From Actinomucor elegans (Eukaryota; Mucoromycota; Mucoromycetes; Mucorales; Mucoraceae), in assembly GCA_026027325.1 (NCBI GenBank), contig JAMSLZ010000021.1, forward strand, positions 124,001 to 188,000: 64,000 bases of DNA, given 5' to 3'. Position numbers and translations under genes: made by a program. Below, in pieces: positions 39,805 to 52,365 of this stretch. Each line of letters starts with the position of its first letter. Within the stretch, counting starts at the first letter, position 1. A model generated the notes under the pieces. It was not told the origin of the DNA, made no database searches, and worked only from the letters and a program-made list of their open reading frames with translations.

Positions 39805-40569
39805 CACTCTTCTTTGAAACGTGGTGTAGTAGCGATATCGGCTGGTGAAAATAGCTTCTTTTTTCAATCCCAGTTAGTAACTTTATTGGATAACGGAGGT
39901 ACAAATTTCTTCTAGTGGTTATTGGTTGCGGACGAGCTTTCTATATCTCTGATATCATTGGCTACTGATTTTGAAATAGTTGTTTTTACTACTTTGGTCT
40001 CATCTGTTATACTTTCAACCTTGCTTTATATCGACTCTTTCTGAATACTTTGGTTTCTTTATTTTATATTTTATATTGTTTTATTTTATTTCTTAGTTCA
40101 TTTAGTTTTTGTTAGATATTTTCATTTATTAACTCTTTTATTTATCTTGACATATCTGGACATTTTTTTGGAGGAATCTCGGTCGGTCAAATTCTAAAGA
40201 TCGAAATTCTCAAGCTTATGGTCAATATGTTGTTTTGGAAACATAGTTTTGTCTTAAATTTTAAATCATATATATATCCCAAAAGGTTTATTCAATAAAC
40301 AGAATCATCAGTTTTATCTTATTTTATTTTTTGGAGAAAGTCTACTCAGTGGTTGATTCTTGGAGAAAGGAAGATCTTTTACGTGAAATCAAACGTAGGT
40401 TACAAATTCCGATATTACTATGGATTTGATCAAGAATATTAACTTTGCCTTTTGGTTCTTGGGCTTAATAGGCTGTTATAATTCTCTGATCACATTCATA
40501 TTATTCTTGTTATCGCACACATTTGGTCAAACCGATCAAAAACCCTTATATTCGCTAAACGGCATTACA
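39805..40569 (+). other. Unclassified 765-bp segment between array units
   Basis: It starts actcttcttt like a LINE 5' end but then differs from every other unit in the window. T-rich on the + strand, it ends where ORF1-only element G begins (tcttccgctaacc). It may be a longer 5' region of the ORF1-only element that is absent from copy C, or an unrelated insert. A 61-codon frame at 40420-40605 has a hydrophobic stretch but no recognisable domain. Confidence 0.5.
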
Positions 40570-41043
40570 TCTTCCGCTAACCAAATTTTTCTACACTTGT
40601 TGTAGTAAAAAATTTTTTTAAGCAGTTTAAACACGACTAACCTCAGCAAAACTAATAACCAATCTATCAAAACAGTACTGGCCAACATTTCTGTGTCTTC
40701 ATCTCCTTCATCTGACAAAATCTCGTCAAATTCTGAACACATTTGTCCGATTTCGCCATCTCTCCATTGTGAAAACATTACGAAGCAAGATCGCAACATC
40801 ATCTCTTCCGATCAAGTTCAAACTTTGTCAGAACCTTCCTCTCCGCCCCAAAAGCACGCTGAATTTTTTTCATTGGGTGTTAAAAGGCAGTTTTCATCGC
40901 TTTCACCACCTCTTTTTCAAGCCGATTTATTTTCACTTAAAAAAACGTCGACCAGCTACTCACACCTCAAGCCAACCAAACTACAGACACCACCAGCCTT
41001 CAGTTTGGATTTTTCACCAGCTACTGCTCCCACTACCACCAAA

Positions 41044-42060
41044 ATGACCGGTATTGTGGATCAATCAGCATTACAACCATTCATGCAAGAGGTCAATCAG
41101 CGTTTGAGTCGACTTGAAGACGCTTATAGCGAAATCTTTCGACTGCAAAAGGCTCTTGCAGAATCTGAATCTGCTCGCCGAGCTCTCGAAGCTCAAGTTG
41201 CCTCTCTTTTGGCCCCTAAAAAGGCTAAAATCACCGCCAAGGCTGTTACTCTTCCTCTTCCTTCTTCTGGTGCTGCTGTTGTTGGTAAGTCAACAGCTAG
41301 CTATGCTTCTGTTGCTGCCACCAATGTGTGCAGCAAGAAACCAAAAAAGAAGACTTTGCTTCCACCACCTCGCCGTGCTGCCGCCACAATTGCTCGCCTC
41401 TTTGGCCCTAACACTGGTATCCCTCCAGGATATCAGTTTGTGTACTACTCTACCTCTGTTCGCCGCCCGTTGAAAGAACTGCGTCAGTCCCTTCAGGCCA
41501 TTGGCTTGAACAACTCTCGCATTCTGGATATACAATATCCTACAAGTCGTGTTGTTTCGTTCCTGTTGCATAACGACTATACACTAGAATTTACTACAGC
41601 TATGCATGCCAATGGCCGTGGTGGTTCCCCTTGCCTGGATTTTGATCCTTACGACCCTGCCAACCTCAAGGATCCCAAGTTTGCTTCTCTTTCTGGTGAC
41701 TTGCGAGTCCAAAAGGCTCGCGAGGTTGAAAACCTTCGTTGTCTCCGTGCTGTCTCGTTTGTCCGTCGTCCTCTTCGTGTCTCTGTTGCTCGTTCGTTTC
41801 TTGAAAAAGAGCGAATAAACCAAAAGCAATTCGATTCCATTTTGGCTGAAGAACTCGCTGCCCGCTCTGCTTCTTCTCCTCCTGGTCCCACCAGCTCCTC
41901 CTCAAGTCCACCCTCTGATGAAAAGAGGTTAGCAAGGAAACAGCGCTTGTGCTATCTAAGCTATCTCCTTCATCATGACAAGGAAACTGCGTCTCTGTTG
42001 TCTCGCGTCCCCTCTCCGACTGTCTCTCAAGTGGAAGAAGCGGAGATGATGACCGAGTAA
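41044..42060 (+). CDS. ORF1-type protein of the ORF1-only element, copy G
   Basis: 338 residues from ATG 41044; I see no amino-acid difference from copy C at 17046-18062. It has the same coiled-coil-like start, Ala/Lys linker and conserved ORF1 half with DFDPYDPANLKDPKF and RSFLEKERINQKQ. Conservation of two full frames in separate copies suggests selection or very recent copying. Confidence 0.82.
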   Translation: MTGIVDQSALQPFMQEVNQRLSRLEDAYSEIFRLQKALAESESARRALEAQVASLLAPKKAKITAKAVTLPLPSSGAAVVGKSTASYASVAATNVCSKKPKKKTLLPPPRRAAATIARLFGPNTGIPPGYQFVYYSTSVRRPLKELRQSLQAIGLNNSRILDIQYPTSRVVSFLLHNDYTLEFTTAMHANGRGGSPCLDFDPYDPANLKDPKFASLSGDLRVQKAREVENLRCLRAVSFVRRPLRVSVARSFLEKERINQKQFDSILAEELAARSASSPPGPTSSSSSPPSDEKRLARKQRLCYLSYLLHHDKETASLLSRVPSPTVSQVEEAEMMTE

Positions 42061-42519
42061 TTCCCCCGTTTTTTCTCTTGCTTGCCGCTTTAGTCGTTTT
42101 CCTTTTTCTCTCTCCCTCTCTCTCTTGATCTTTCTTTTCTTCTGGTCCTAGTACCCTTTCCAACGCTGTTTGCTTTTGCTTCTTGTTCTCTCCTTTTTTT
42201 CTTGCTTTTTTTGTGGATTCCCGGATGTTGGTGTATGTCTTTTGGTTTGGCTGCGGTGTGTCTGTCGAGGTGTTCCCCATGTGAACAGTTCCCACCCCCA
42301 ATCTTCTGCTGCTTCTCATCTTTCATCTTTTTTATGTTCTTCTTTTCTTTCCCGTAGTTTTTTGTTGTCTTTTTATAGTTTGGTCTAAACCTCCATTAGG
42401 AGCTTAGGATTTATTGTACAACCTATAATATAGACTTTTTGCTGCTTTGCTCCTGGTATTGCAACTAAATGCTCCATAGAGCGAATGCATATAGAATACT
42501 ATCAATAAACAAAATCTTT

Positions 42520-42537
42520 AAACTGAGCTACATCCCC
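42520..42537 (+). repeat. LINE-type 3' tail (copy G)
   Basis: aaactgagctacatcccc, immediately followed by the 5' start of LINE H (actcttctttcgc). Confidence 0.88.
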
Positions 42538-43667
42538 ACTCTTCTTTCGCTTTTGAAAACTTTTTTCAAAAATCCACTTTTTCAAAGCCGAATATCTCAA
42601 CAACTACAATACATCCATCTTCGCCTCGCCGAGTACTATCTGCAGTTTTTTTTTTCAGAACATTCCATCAAGTTTTCGACATCTTGAAGTTTTCTCCATT
42701 TCGAAATGTCCAATGTTCAACATGCCTCTGAGCCATCTGGCCTAATTGACCAAATGCAATTGCAGCAAATGGTCTTTTCTGTCGTTCAACAAGTGCAACA
42801 ACACCAAACTGTTTTTCAAGAGCTTCAAGCTTTGAAAGACACAATTCAAACCTTACAGTCAGAAAAACAAGCCCTTGCTGATGAAAACCAGCAATTACGT
42901 ACCGAGATTTCAAAGCTCATGTCCAAAATCTCAAATCCCATTGCCAATGTCGATCAGCCATTGGTTAATTCTCAAGTCTCCCCTGAAGTGAAAGTGACTA
43001 AACCCACATTTGCTTCTGTTGCCGCTGCTCCTACTCGCCAAAAGAGTAAGAATTCTGGTTCTGTTTCGCTGAAGAAACGCATTGCTGCAGCCCGTGTATT
43101 CAAGACCGCAGAAGCCCAAGGCCCACAAGGTTTTACCTACGTGTACCTTGGCCGCTCTCGCAAGTTTGACCGTTTGGAAGTCCGGTCCCGTCTCCGTCGT
43201 GCTGGTGTTGACACTGGCCGTGTGATTGATGTCTGTTTCCCTGCCTCTGGTGTCATTGGTATCTTGTTACATACTCAGTATGTAGACAAGTTCACTGAGC
43301 TTATGACTATTGCCGAAGCCGAATTTATCAAGGATTTTAATCCTTTGGACCCTGCCCACTTAGCCGATCCTCGCTATGACTCTCTTTCATTGGATGCTAG
43401 GGCTAATGAAATGGCCAAGATTGTCCACTCTCGATGCATCAATACTGTTATATCCGGTGCTAAAGACGAAGGATATAATTTAAAATACAATAATAAAAGA
43501 ATAGACAGTAAATGGAATCAGCTATCCTGATAGTAAAAGTTATTCTAATCTTTATTCACAATTCAAAATCAAGTCTTTATATACATTTCATCAGAGCTTA
43601 ATAGTGTAGCATTCAATATCTATCAGCACGCATGGCCGTACAACGGAGTCCAATCCCAGCAGCCACT

Positions 43668-43906
43668 GAGGAACAATTATAATTATATGAATTTTAAAAA
43701 AATTTACAAGTGTTTCAAATTATTTTAATTGTATAATTAATTAGAATTAAGAGATAAAAGACGAATTATTTATATTTTCTAAATACTAATTTTTTTTAAG
43801 ATATGTAAAACAAATATATTCTTTTTTTATTTTAAAGCAATTTTATTTTTAGACTATATTTATTACTGTTTTACTTTTATAATTAAAATAATTAGAATTG
43901 ACCCTC
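43668..43906 (+). repeat. Left direct terminal repeat of element P
   Basis: 239 bp, gaggaacaatt...gaattgaccctc; repeated at 45316-45554. Only the outermost ends of the pair share a TSD. Confidence 0.92.
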
Positions 43907-45315
43907 TTGATACGTTTTAAAATGATATACGGATAAATATTTCACCTGAAATATACCAAATTAAATTAATAAAACAAAAAAGATTATTTATAATTGATAT
44001 AACACAAAAGAATAATAAATCTTCCAGATAGGAAGAAAAATAACTTTTTTTAAAATACCTTATCATTGATTATTCTAATAATTATATTTTTAAAATAAAT
44101 TTTAATAAAAATAATTAAATCTTAAAGATGATTTAATATTTAAACTTGAAATATAATAAATTATTGATTTTAAAGAAAAAAACCTTTTAGGTTATTTATT
44201 TCAATCTCAGAATATTGAATTTAATATTTCTATTTAATATTTTACATTACATTCCAGATATAAATAATCATAAAAATTGATATGTTGTGTAACAATAAAA
44301 ATGATTACATAATCATTTTATATTTGTGTAACACAACTAAAATTGTTTTAGAGAAATAAAAATATAAAAAAATAAATATACCTCCAAAATATATTTTGGG
44401 GTATTTTATAATTTTTATTAATTTTTATAAACGAAGAACAATTATAATATATGTAATTTATATTAATAATAAACCTTTATTTATTTTATCAGGGTTATTT
44501 TATTTTTTGTTTGCTATTAATATTTGGTATCATAAACTATACATAAATAAAAATCAGGTATTTTAATTCTAAAATAAATTAATTACTGTTTTTTATTATT
44601 TTTTGACTGAAGAACAAATAAATATATTCGATTATGTCATTTAAAAAATTAAAAATATAGAAATAATTAAGAATCTATTTATTTTAAAATCATATTTTCA
44701 AGATAACAAATAATTATGTTAATAATAAAATTATATTTAAAGATATTTTAAAAAATAAGATTATTTTACAAATGTAGAAATAATTAAAGTCTGAGATGTT
44801 TGTCATTTAAAACAACATTTTAATTCATTTCCAAAAAAAAAGAGTTAAATAATTCCTTTATTATATTATTTATTAATTTTATAATTAATAGTTTTAGTTT
44901 ATATATTTACAATTATATCAATTATTAAAGAATAAATTTTTCTTGAATTAAATAAAACATAAATAATAGATTTTTATAGTGAACTATTATTACAATACTG
45001 AAAATAATCCTAATAAACCCAATATTGAATATGCTATTCCAACTTTATCATATTAATAAATAAAATATTATGGGAACGGTTTTGGATTCAATAATTTGTA
45101 AATCATGATAAATCTTTCTTTATAAATATAATTAAAACTCAGATCATCATCTGATTTTAATTCATTTCTATATGATGTCTTGATCTTTAACCAAAAAAAG
45201 AATGTAGTTTTTATATTATGTTAGAAAAAATGGTTAAACCAAGAATAGTTCTTTTGGGATAAATCCGGAAAAAATTATTCGATCTTATTTTCTGTGTAAC
45301 AATGAAAATAATAAA

Positions 45316-45554
45316 GAGGAACAATTATAATTATATGAATTTTAAAAAAATTTACAAGTGTTTCAAATTATTTTAATTGTATAATTAATTAGAATTAAGA
45401 GATAAAAGACGAACTATTTATATTTTCTAAATACTAATTTTTTTTAAGATATGTAAAACAAATATATTCTTTTTTTATTTTAAAGCAATTTTATTTTTAG
45501 ACTATATTTATTACTGTTTTACTTTTATAATTAAAATAATTAGAATTGACCCTC
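45316..45554 (+). repeat. Right direct terminal repeat of element P
   Basis: 239 bp, one visible difference from the left repeat (gacgaact versus gacgaatt). Confidence 0.92.
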
Positions 45555-45903
45555 ACTGATAAGCCTTTCAACCACGCATTGTTGTAATTGTATAACCCAC
45601 GCGTTATTCGATATTCAGGTCTTATCTTGAGATACACTCGATACTACTCGATAGTATGATGCCGCGTGTTTCTTGTAAGGATTATTGGCTAATAGTTCTA
45701 AGGATGACACATCGCTTGTATTTATGCAGGCCTCGTTAATCTGATTGGGTTATCAGATAGAGTCCGTGTATGACATAAATGAACAGTTGATTCCTTACTA
45801 TTATGTCGATGCAAAATAGTAGGTGGAATACAACAAATACCTTGACTTTTGTACGTCCCTTGCTTGTCTCCTCTGTTGGCCGCTCCTTTGTTGAGAAAGG
45901 ATG

Positions 45904-46409
45904 TGTTGTAAAGGTGGTAGATAAAGATTTTGGAAGATAGAAATACTTTTAAAACTGTGGATAGTTTTTTATTAGAGATCAAGAATTGATTAACTGGTCA
46001 AAAGGTGATAAAACGCATCTCTTATATACTTTTTCTCGGTCGGTACTTGATTCTAAATTCATATTACGATTTGCCAGGAACAAGGTTGGACTGCGTATAA
46101 AGAAGACCAGGGATAATAACCAAATGAGCGGACCAAGATTAGCGGCGAGGAGTGTCGGGATCAATATATCCAAAGGTAATAGTATTGAATGTAATATTTG
46201 GTGTGAGAGATAGTATTTATCAATTAGCGTCTACTTGCTCAGAGTGATATATAAATAAAGATATTTTAACATAATCAAATACAGTCATTTACATTCTGGT
46301 TCTTGGTAATAATGCTTTATACACTTCTGCAGCTATATATAAGGATATCTATACGATTTTCTATCTGTACAGTATTCTCTTATTAATATAATTATGAGCG
46401 TTTACAACA
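45904..46409 (-). repeat. 3' LTR of Gypsy-1b
   Basis: 506 bp, reverse complement of the Gypsy-1a LTR. Confidence 0.95.
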
Positions 46410-46592
46410 TTATCCTCCACCAGAATCAAACAAACTTGTATTGATTCGGCAAGTGCGTCAGTTCCACCAAATAGTACATTCATGCGGCTGAGTTTTGATT
46501 AACACGCTCAGGTATACCTCCTTTTACGCACCAATTCAGGGTCTTTTCTTGCATCGTGGCTTTTCTTGGTTCTTGTTTCATAACTTGCCTAC

Positions 46593-49500
46593 TTATTCTA
46601 TCTTTCTTTTCTTGTTTGAACGTCTATTCAGTATTCTCTCTTCTCTACTCGTAGTGGCTGCAATATTTGCTCTTTTGTTTTTCGACATCTCGATCGCTAC
46701 ATTTGACATCTCATTCCCATTGCATTTAGGAATCTTGGAAGTTCCAACTTTTTGCGTCTGTTAGGTTCAGAGTTTTGAATTGACTGTTCGACTCTAGTTT
46801 GCTCTAAACGTCGTAATTCTCTTTGCTTATTCCAGTACCGTTGAATGATAGTTGGATCGGTGAAATCACTTGCTTTTTGCCAAGTATTTTCTTTCTCAGA
46901 ATAACCTTTCCACTTAATCAAGTATTCTCGATGACCTTCTTCACCTCGATGATCACGGATACCTTCGACTTCGTAGTATTCTTCTTCGATACTAGACTCA
47001 TCCAGGGTAACTACTTTCAATTCCGACGGTACATAGTTTCGGGATAATAATTCATTCTGTTCATCCTTTAGTTCATACGATCCACCAGTATTTCTTCGAA
47101 CAACAGTGTAAGGTCCCTCATAAATCGGAGCTAACTTACTAGATCGATTCTGTAATCTGATCATGACATGCGTTCCAACTGGAATGTCGACAAGAACACT
47201 CTTTTGATTGAACTTTTTGTTATATTCCTCATTTATCTTCTGAGTTCTTTCGAGGATGGCTGGGAATACGATCTTATCCATGTAATCTACGCGTTCTTCC
47301 AACTCTCGCATGGTCATAGACTCAATGGGTAGTTTGAACTTCTTCTCGTTCCCGTAGTCATCAGGTAAGTTGACTCTACGTGCAAACATCAAGGAGAAGG
47401 GAGAACTCATAGTTTTTGCTTTAATGTGTCGGTTCATGCAGAGCTGTATGATAGGAAGATAATACGCCCAACTATGACTGTCTGACTTCATCATTTTTCT
47501 TAACGTGTTAGTTGCGGTACGAACTGCATTTTCCGCTGCTCCATTTGCTCGAGGATGATATGGCGTAGTGTATCTTCTATCAATTCCTAGGTTCTTCGAA
47601 ATACTGTTCATCACAGCATTCTTGAACTCTAGACCATTATCAGACTGGCAAATACGTGGAACACCAAAATCACCATAGACTTTGACCAACTCTTTTGCAA
47701 CAGTATCGGATTGTTTGTTCTTCAGAGGTCTGAGAATAACGAATTTCGAACAAATATCTGTTATAACCAACATGTAAACATATCCTTCTTCAGTTACGTC
47801 AAAAGGTCCAGCCAAGTCGATAGCAATATGATCAAATGGTCGGTTGGCTACAACATTAGATAATGGGTGATAACCTCTCTTACTGATGTTGTGCTTTTGA
47901 CATTCAACACACGAACTAACAATGTCTTTTGCTTCTGCGTAGATATTCGCCCAATGGAGACCTTGTGAATGTAAATCTCGCACAATTGCTTGCGATCCAA
48001 AGTGTCCAAATGCATGCGCTTCTTTCAACAGAGCATCTCTCTCTTCTTCAGGAGGAGTCATATAGTCAGTCAGCTCATCTTTTCTTTCAACTAGTTTAGT
48101 CGCGAGTACGTTAATCGTTTTATCTCGGCTAAATCGCTTTTTTCTAATGATGGCTTTCTTTTTAGGGCTTCGTCTGATGATTTTGCTCGTAACACTATCC
48201 TCCACCAGTTTGTTTTCATCTTCTAAAGGTGAATACAAACGGCTCAGAATATCAGGCAATTTGTTCAATATACCGGGGATGTGCACTACATCAAAATCAA
48301 AATCCAGAAGAGTCTCGATCCATCCAATTAACATGGGATTTGCGATCTTTTGCGTATGTAAGTATACTAGTGCCTTGTGATCTGTAAATACAGTGAACTT
48401 TTTGCCCCATATATACTTGCGAAACTTCAGTAATGCTAACACGACTGCATACAATTCTCTTTTAGTAGTGCTCCAACGGCGTTGTGAAGGTGACAAGGAG
48501 CTCGATACAAATCCTATGTAAAGATCTTGGCCGGCCTCATTCTTTTGAAACAACACTGCCGCGACACCATAAAGTGATGCGTCTGTAGCTACGTAAAACT
48601 GTTTTGACAAATCCGGATAATGCAGCATCATCTTCGACTGCAAAATCTCTTTGATAGTTTCAAAGCTCTTAGTGTGACGATCGGTCCACAGCTCTTCCAC
48701 ATTCTCTGCATTCACTAAACTGGTGAGTGGTTCTGCTACTCTGGAAATCATCGGAACGAATTCTCTCAGGTAATTGACCAAACCCATAAATTGCTGGATG
48801 TGTTTCTTATTTTATTTGGAAGTGGCCACTTTGAAACATTGGTAAGTTTTGATTGATCCACACGAACTCCTGAAGCGTCCACTACAAATCCCAACATACG
48901 AACTGAATGTTGAAACCATGAACACTTGGATTCTTTCAGGATTAAATTTGCGGAATTTAATCTGTCAATCACAAACTTTACATCTTTTGCATGCTGTTCG
49001 ATACTTTCACTGGCAACAATACAGTCATCCACGAAGTTCTGAACGCAATCAATACCTTCAAACAAGGTTGCCATGACCTTTTGAAATTGCGAGGTTAGCA
49101 TTTTCACTCCAAAGCACGCTTTTTGAAAGGAAAAGCCATTGCCATTATAAGTAAACGATAACTTGTGTACATCCTCGGGTGCCACTTTGAATCGATGATA
49201 TGCATTCGACAAATCCAAAGTTGTAAACACTTTTTTACCGGCCAAGTTATCAAAGATATCCTTAACCAAAGGTACGGGAAAATTGAATGTTGGAGGTAGA
49301 ATTTGATTCAACGATCTCACATCTAAACACGCTCTATGGCTCACAATCTCACCATCTTTGTTACGTTTAGGAACAAGCAGTAATGGACTGTTGAATGACG
49401 TGTTTACTCGGGATCGAATGATTGTACCTGTTTCCAACCATTCTTTTATTTGCTTATCGAGAACTGGTCTTAATGCATAAGGGATGGGGTATTGACGTCT

Positions 49501-51516
49501 ATACGCCGTTGCACCCTCTTTCGTAGGTAATCGAACAATGGATTCAGGCAAAGGACATGAAGATGTTATGGGTATGCTCTGATTAATCTCTAGTGATTCT
49601 TTAATTATACTCATGAACTCTGCTCTTTGCTCAGGCGTACCAGCAGGCGAATTGTCAGGTTCATGTTTTCTTTCACGTTCAATGTTCAAGTTTTCAAAAA
49701 TAGCTTCATCACTCAAGGCAGCGTCAGAATGTGCATGATCATCTTTGATGCGAAAAGCCACTCCAGTTAATCCGATATTCATTTTGGGAAGAATATCTGT
49801 GCCAAGAAGAATATCAAACTCGAATCCGTCGTTAAAGTTCATTACTTCAAATGAGTGTTTGAACTTAATGCCATTTGCATACTTTATTTCCAAAGGATCG
49901 GTGATACCAATTCTCTTTGCAGTATTTTGATGAGACAAGAAATTATAAGAACCAGGTAATTTATGTACTTTATTTATATGAAGTTTATTCTTCAAAGAAG
50001 ACAAACTAACAAAGCTACAACTACTTCCTGTATCTACGCGTCCCAGGAGACGTTCAGACTCTACAATCAACGGTGTACATAAATTAAATGCGTCATTAGC
50101 CTTTAATTTGTCACTCTTCTTGTTCTCATTCAGGTACTTACATTGATAGCTCTGATTCTCAATCTCGGAGTCGGCCATCTCCAAGTCCTCTTGAACTTGC
50201 TGCTCAATTGACTTCTCACTCGAGGAAGCCGCAGGCATCACAGCCAAGACAGTACTGCTACTACTGCTTTCAGCAGCACCACAACGATGACCAGGACGCC
50301 ATGGAGACACACCACAAGTCCAACACTCTTTACCCTTCGCCTTCTTCACAGAAGGAGGGCGTTCAGCTCTTCTCTTAGCGAGAAAACAATCCTTGGTGTC
50401 ATGGGTCGCATTGTTACCATGATGGATGCACGAAAAGGGTTTCGCCACCTTACTCGCCTTTTGCACCCGACGAGCTGCATTCTTGTGATGATGGTGATAG
50501 GAGGCCTTTTCTTTGCGTCGCTCAACAACAGGCGCACCAGGAAGAAGAGAAACAGCCTCATTATACGACGTATGGTCGTCACCAAGAATATCACGACCAA
50601 TCTGTGCGATTTGATCGACAGTGTATTCAGCATTCTCACCAGAAGATCCAGCCTTCACTGAATTCATTGCAACTCTGATCAGCGTCTGAACAGGTTTAGT
50701 CAGCGAGGCCAAAAAACGATCAGCTACTCTAGGACACTCTCTAGGCAGGCCTGCATCAAACATTGCTGTTTGAAAACGCTTAGCATAGTCGCCCACCGAC
50801 TCATTGTTTTCCATTACCATGGTAAACACAAGGTCAGTATATCTTCTCAACACAAGGGAAGAACCGTGCTGCTTCTTAAACTCTCTACGAGCATCTGCCC
50901 ATAGGGTACAACCTCTACTCAGCTCATCTTTCACCCATGCTTTATCGCCATGGGGAAGGCAAAGGGGTAAGAAGTTCTTCCACACCTCATCAATGGACAT
51001 GGAAGAAGACTCAACTACATCCTCAAATTCTCTCAAAAAATGCTCAACAGACTCGAAGGCTTCGTAACCTGGAAAAGGTTTGACAGCCGAGGTCAAGAGT
51101 TGGAACTTGGGCAAGTCGCGACGATTCAATGTCAAACCAGTAGGTGGCTTAACACGATCAACCTCACCGATCAATGAACTGCACTCTTGGATCTCACGGA
51201 GCATCCTCTTGGAGCGTTCAAGGGCCAACAAGGCTTCATCAGCCGCTACGTCATCTCTGACTACACGAGCACGACTAAACGCTTGAAGGTATCGGGTAAT
51301 ATCTGCACGGAGCCCGGCGATATTTGTGTCAATCAGTTGTGGGTCAGTCATGTCAGCAACAGCATGCTCAGCCGACTCAGACAACAAAGAACTAGCACCA
51401 GGAGACTTGATAAACTCATCAAGGTTGCTTGACAAGGTCGATTCATCAAACATGGGGGTGTCAGGGTTAACACCACAGTTGGCAGAAGAAGAACCAGAAA
51501 CGTTGTTGGAAGCCAT
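46593..51516 (-). pseudogene. Gypsy-1b Gag-Pol polyprotein with two frameshifts
   Basis: The ATG at 51516 opens a frame equal to Gypsy-1a (Gag knuckle CWTC, protease VDTGSS, RT FVDDC). One A is missing from a run near 48812 (aaataaaataag instead of aaataaaaataag), which shifts the frame between RT and RNase H. The second frame, from about 48787, carries RNase H, integrase and chromodomain. A second missing A near 46757 changes the basic C-terminal tail. Otherwise I noted only rare substitutions (for example KEKAS for KEKAP). Both changes lie in homopolymers and could be sequencing errors. Confidence 0.92.
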
Positions 51517-51561
51517 ATCGATAAAAGTAAGGAAAATAGGACAGTAATTAAAAGTAAAAAA

Positions 51562-52067
51562 TGTTGTAAAGGTGGTAGATAAAGATTTTGGAAGATAGAA
51601 ATACTTTTAAAACTGTGGATAGTTTTTTATTAGAGATCAAGAATTGATTAACTGGTCAAAAGGTGATAAAACGCATCTCTTATATACTTTTTCTCGGTCG
51701 GTACTTGATTCTAAATTCATATTACGATTTGCCAGGAACAAGGTTGGACTGCGTATAAAGAAGACCAGGGATAATAACCAAATGAGCGGACCAAGATTAG
51801 CGGCGAGGAGTGTCGGGATCAATATATCCAAAGGTAATAGTATTGAATGTAATATTTGGTGTGAGAGATAGTATTTATCAATTAGCGTCTACTTGCTCAG
51901 AGTGATATATAAATAAAGATATTTTAACATAATCAAATACAGTCATTTACATTCTGGTTCTTGGTAATAATGCTTTATACACTTCTGCAGCTATATATAA
52001 GGATATCTATACGATTTTCTATCTGTACAGTATTCTCTTATTAATATAATTATGAGCGTTTACAACA
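51562..52067 (-). repeat. 5' LTR of Gypsy-1b
   Basis: 506 bp, same as 45904-46409 by eye. Confidence 0.95.
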
Positions 52068-52365
52068 GGATGGATGGATGATGAAACTCTTGACCATGTC
52101 ATGGTGGATGCTCGTCGCCGGCTTGCTGAACAAGATCCCAAGAAGGCTGCTTTGCCTTCCGTCGCTCTGGTAAAGACATCTCTGGTGATAGCGATACTGA
52201 AATGTCACAATAATGACATCTTCAGTCCCTCCTTTCATTTCTGCTACTCCTGTCACTCTGTCATGAACCAATCATTAGTCCACGTGCTTCCAAGACATCC
52301 ATGCATCACGTCACGTTACCATGACTCATGTTTCTAGTTTCAGACGCGTAATCTGAAACCGTGAG

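Larger units (their letters stand above)
40570..42537 (+). mobile_element. ORF1-only non-autonomous LINE-like element, copy G
   Basis: Nearly identical to copy C (16568-18545) from tcttccgctaacc to the tail at 42520-42537. The downstream (tc)n tract is shorter. In the ATG-less leader, the poly-T run near 40610 differs in length, which breaks the upstream open frame. Confidence 0.9.
43668..45554. mobile_element. AT-rich non-coding element with 239-bp direct terminal repeats (element P)
   Basis: 1887 bp, ends GAGGAACAATT and AATTGACCCTC (imperfect inverted tips), 3-bp TSD act (43665-43667 and 45555-45557) inside LTR5. The first and last 239 bp are direct repeats differing at one position that I can see. 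The 1.4 kb interior (43907-45315) is extremely AT-rich with no supported gene. Same architecture as element Q but no sequence identity noticed. Confidence 0.8.
43446..45835 (+). repeat. Solo LTR, family LTR5, carrying element P
   Basis: Ends TGTTATATCC and GAATACAACA, 5-bp TSD aatac (43441-43445 and 45836-45840) in LINE ORF1. Without the inner element P it is about 500 bp. No internal retrotransposon genes are present, so it is a recombination remnant. Orientation is taken as written and not proven. Confidence 0.85.
45904..52067 (-). mobile_element. Ty3/Gypsy chromovirus, minus-strand copy (Gypsy-1b)
   Basis: 6164 bp with two 506-bp LTRs and 5-bp TSD ggatg (45899-45903 and 52068-52072) in LINE ORF1. 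It is almost identical to Gypsy-1a; the 2-bp length difference is explained by two single-base deletions in A-runs of pol. Confidence 0.96.
42706..52213 (+). pseudogene. LINE ORF1 of copy H, interrupted
   Basis: ATG 42706 begins a subfamily 1 ORF1 very similar to 18735-19679. It is cut at codons for RCINT by LTR5, continues at 45836-45903 to the Gypsy-1b insertion and at 52068-52213 to the stop. One T is missing from the run in gctgctttgcc near 52150, a frameshift independent of the insertions. The stop overlaps the ORF2 start in taatg, as in intact copies. Confidence 0.85.

Noticed and set aside
43668..45554. Reading element P as an LTR retrotransposon (TRIM/LARD)
   Set aside because: The repeats do not start TG or end CA, the TSD is 3 bp, and no primer site or purine tract is seen.
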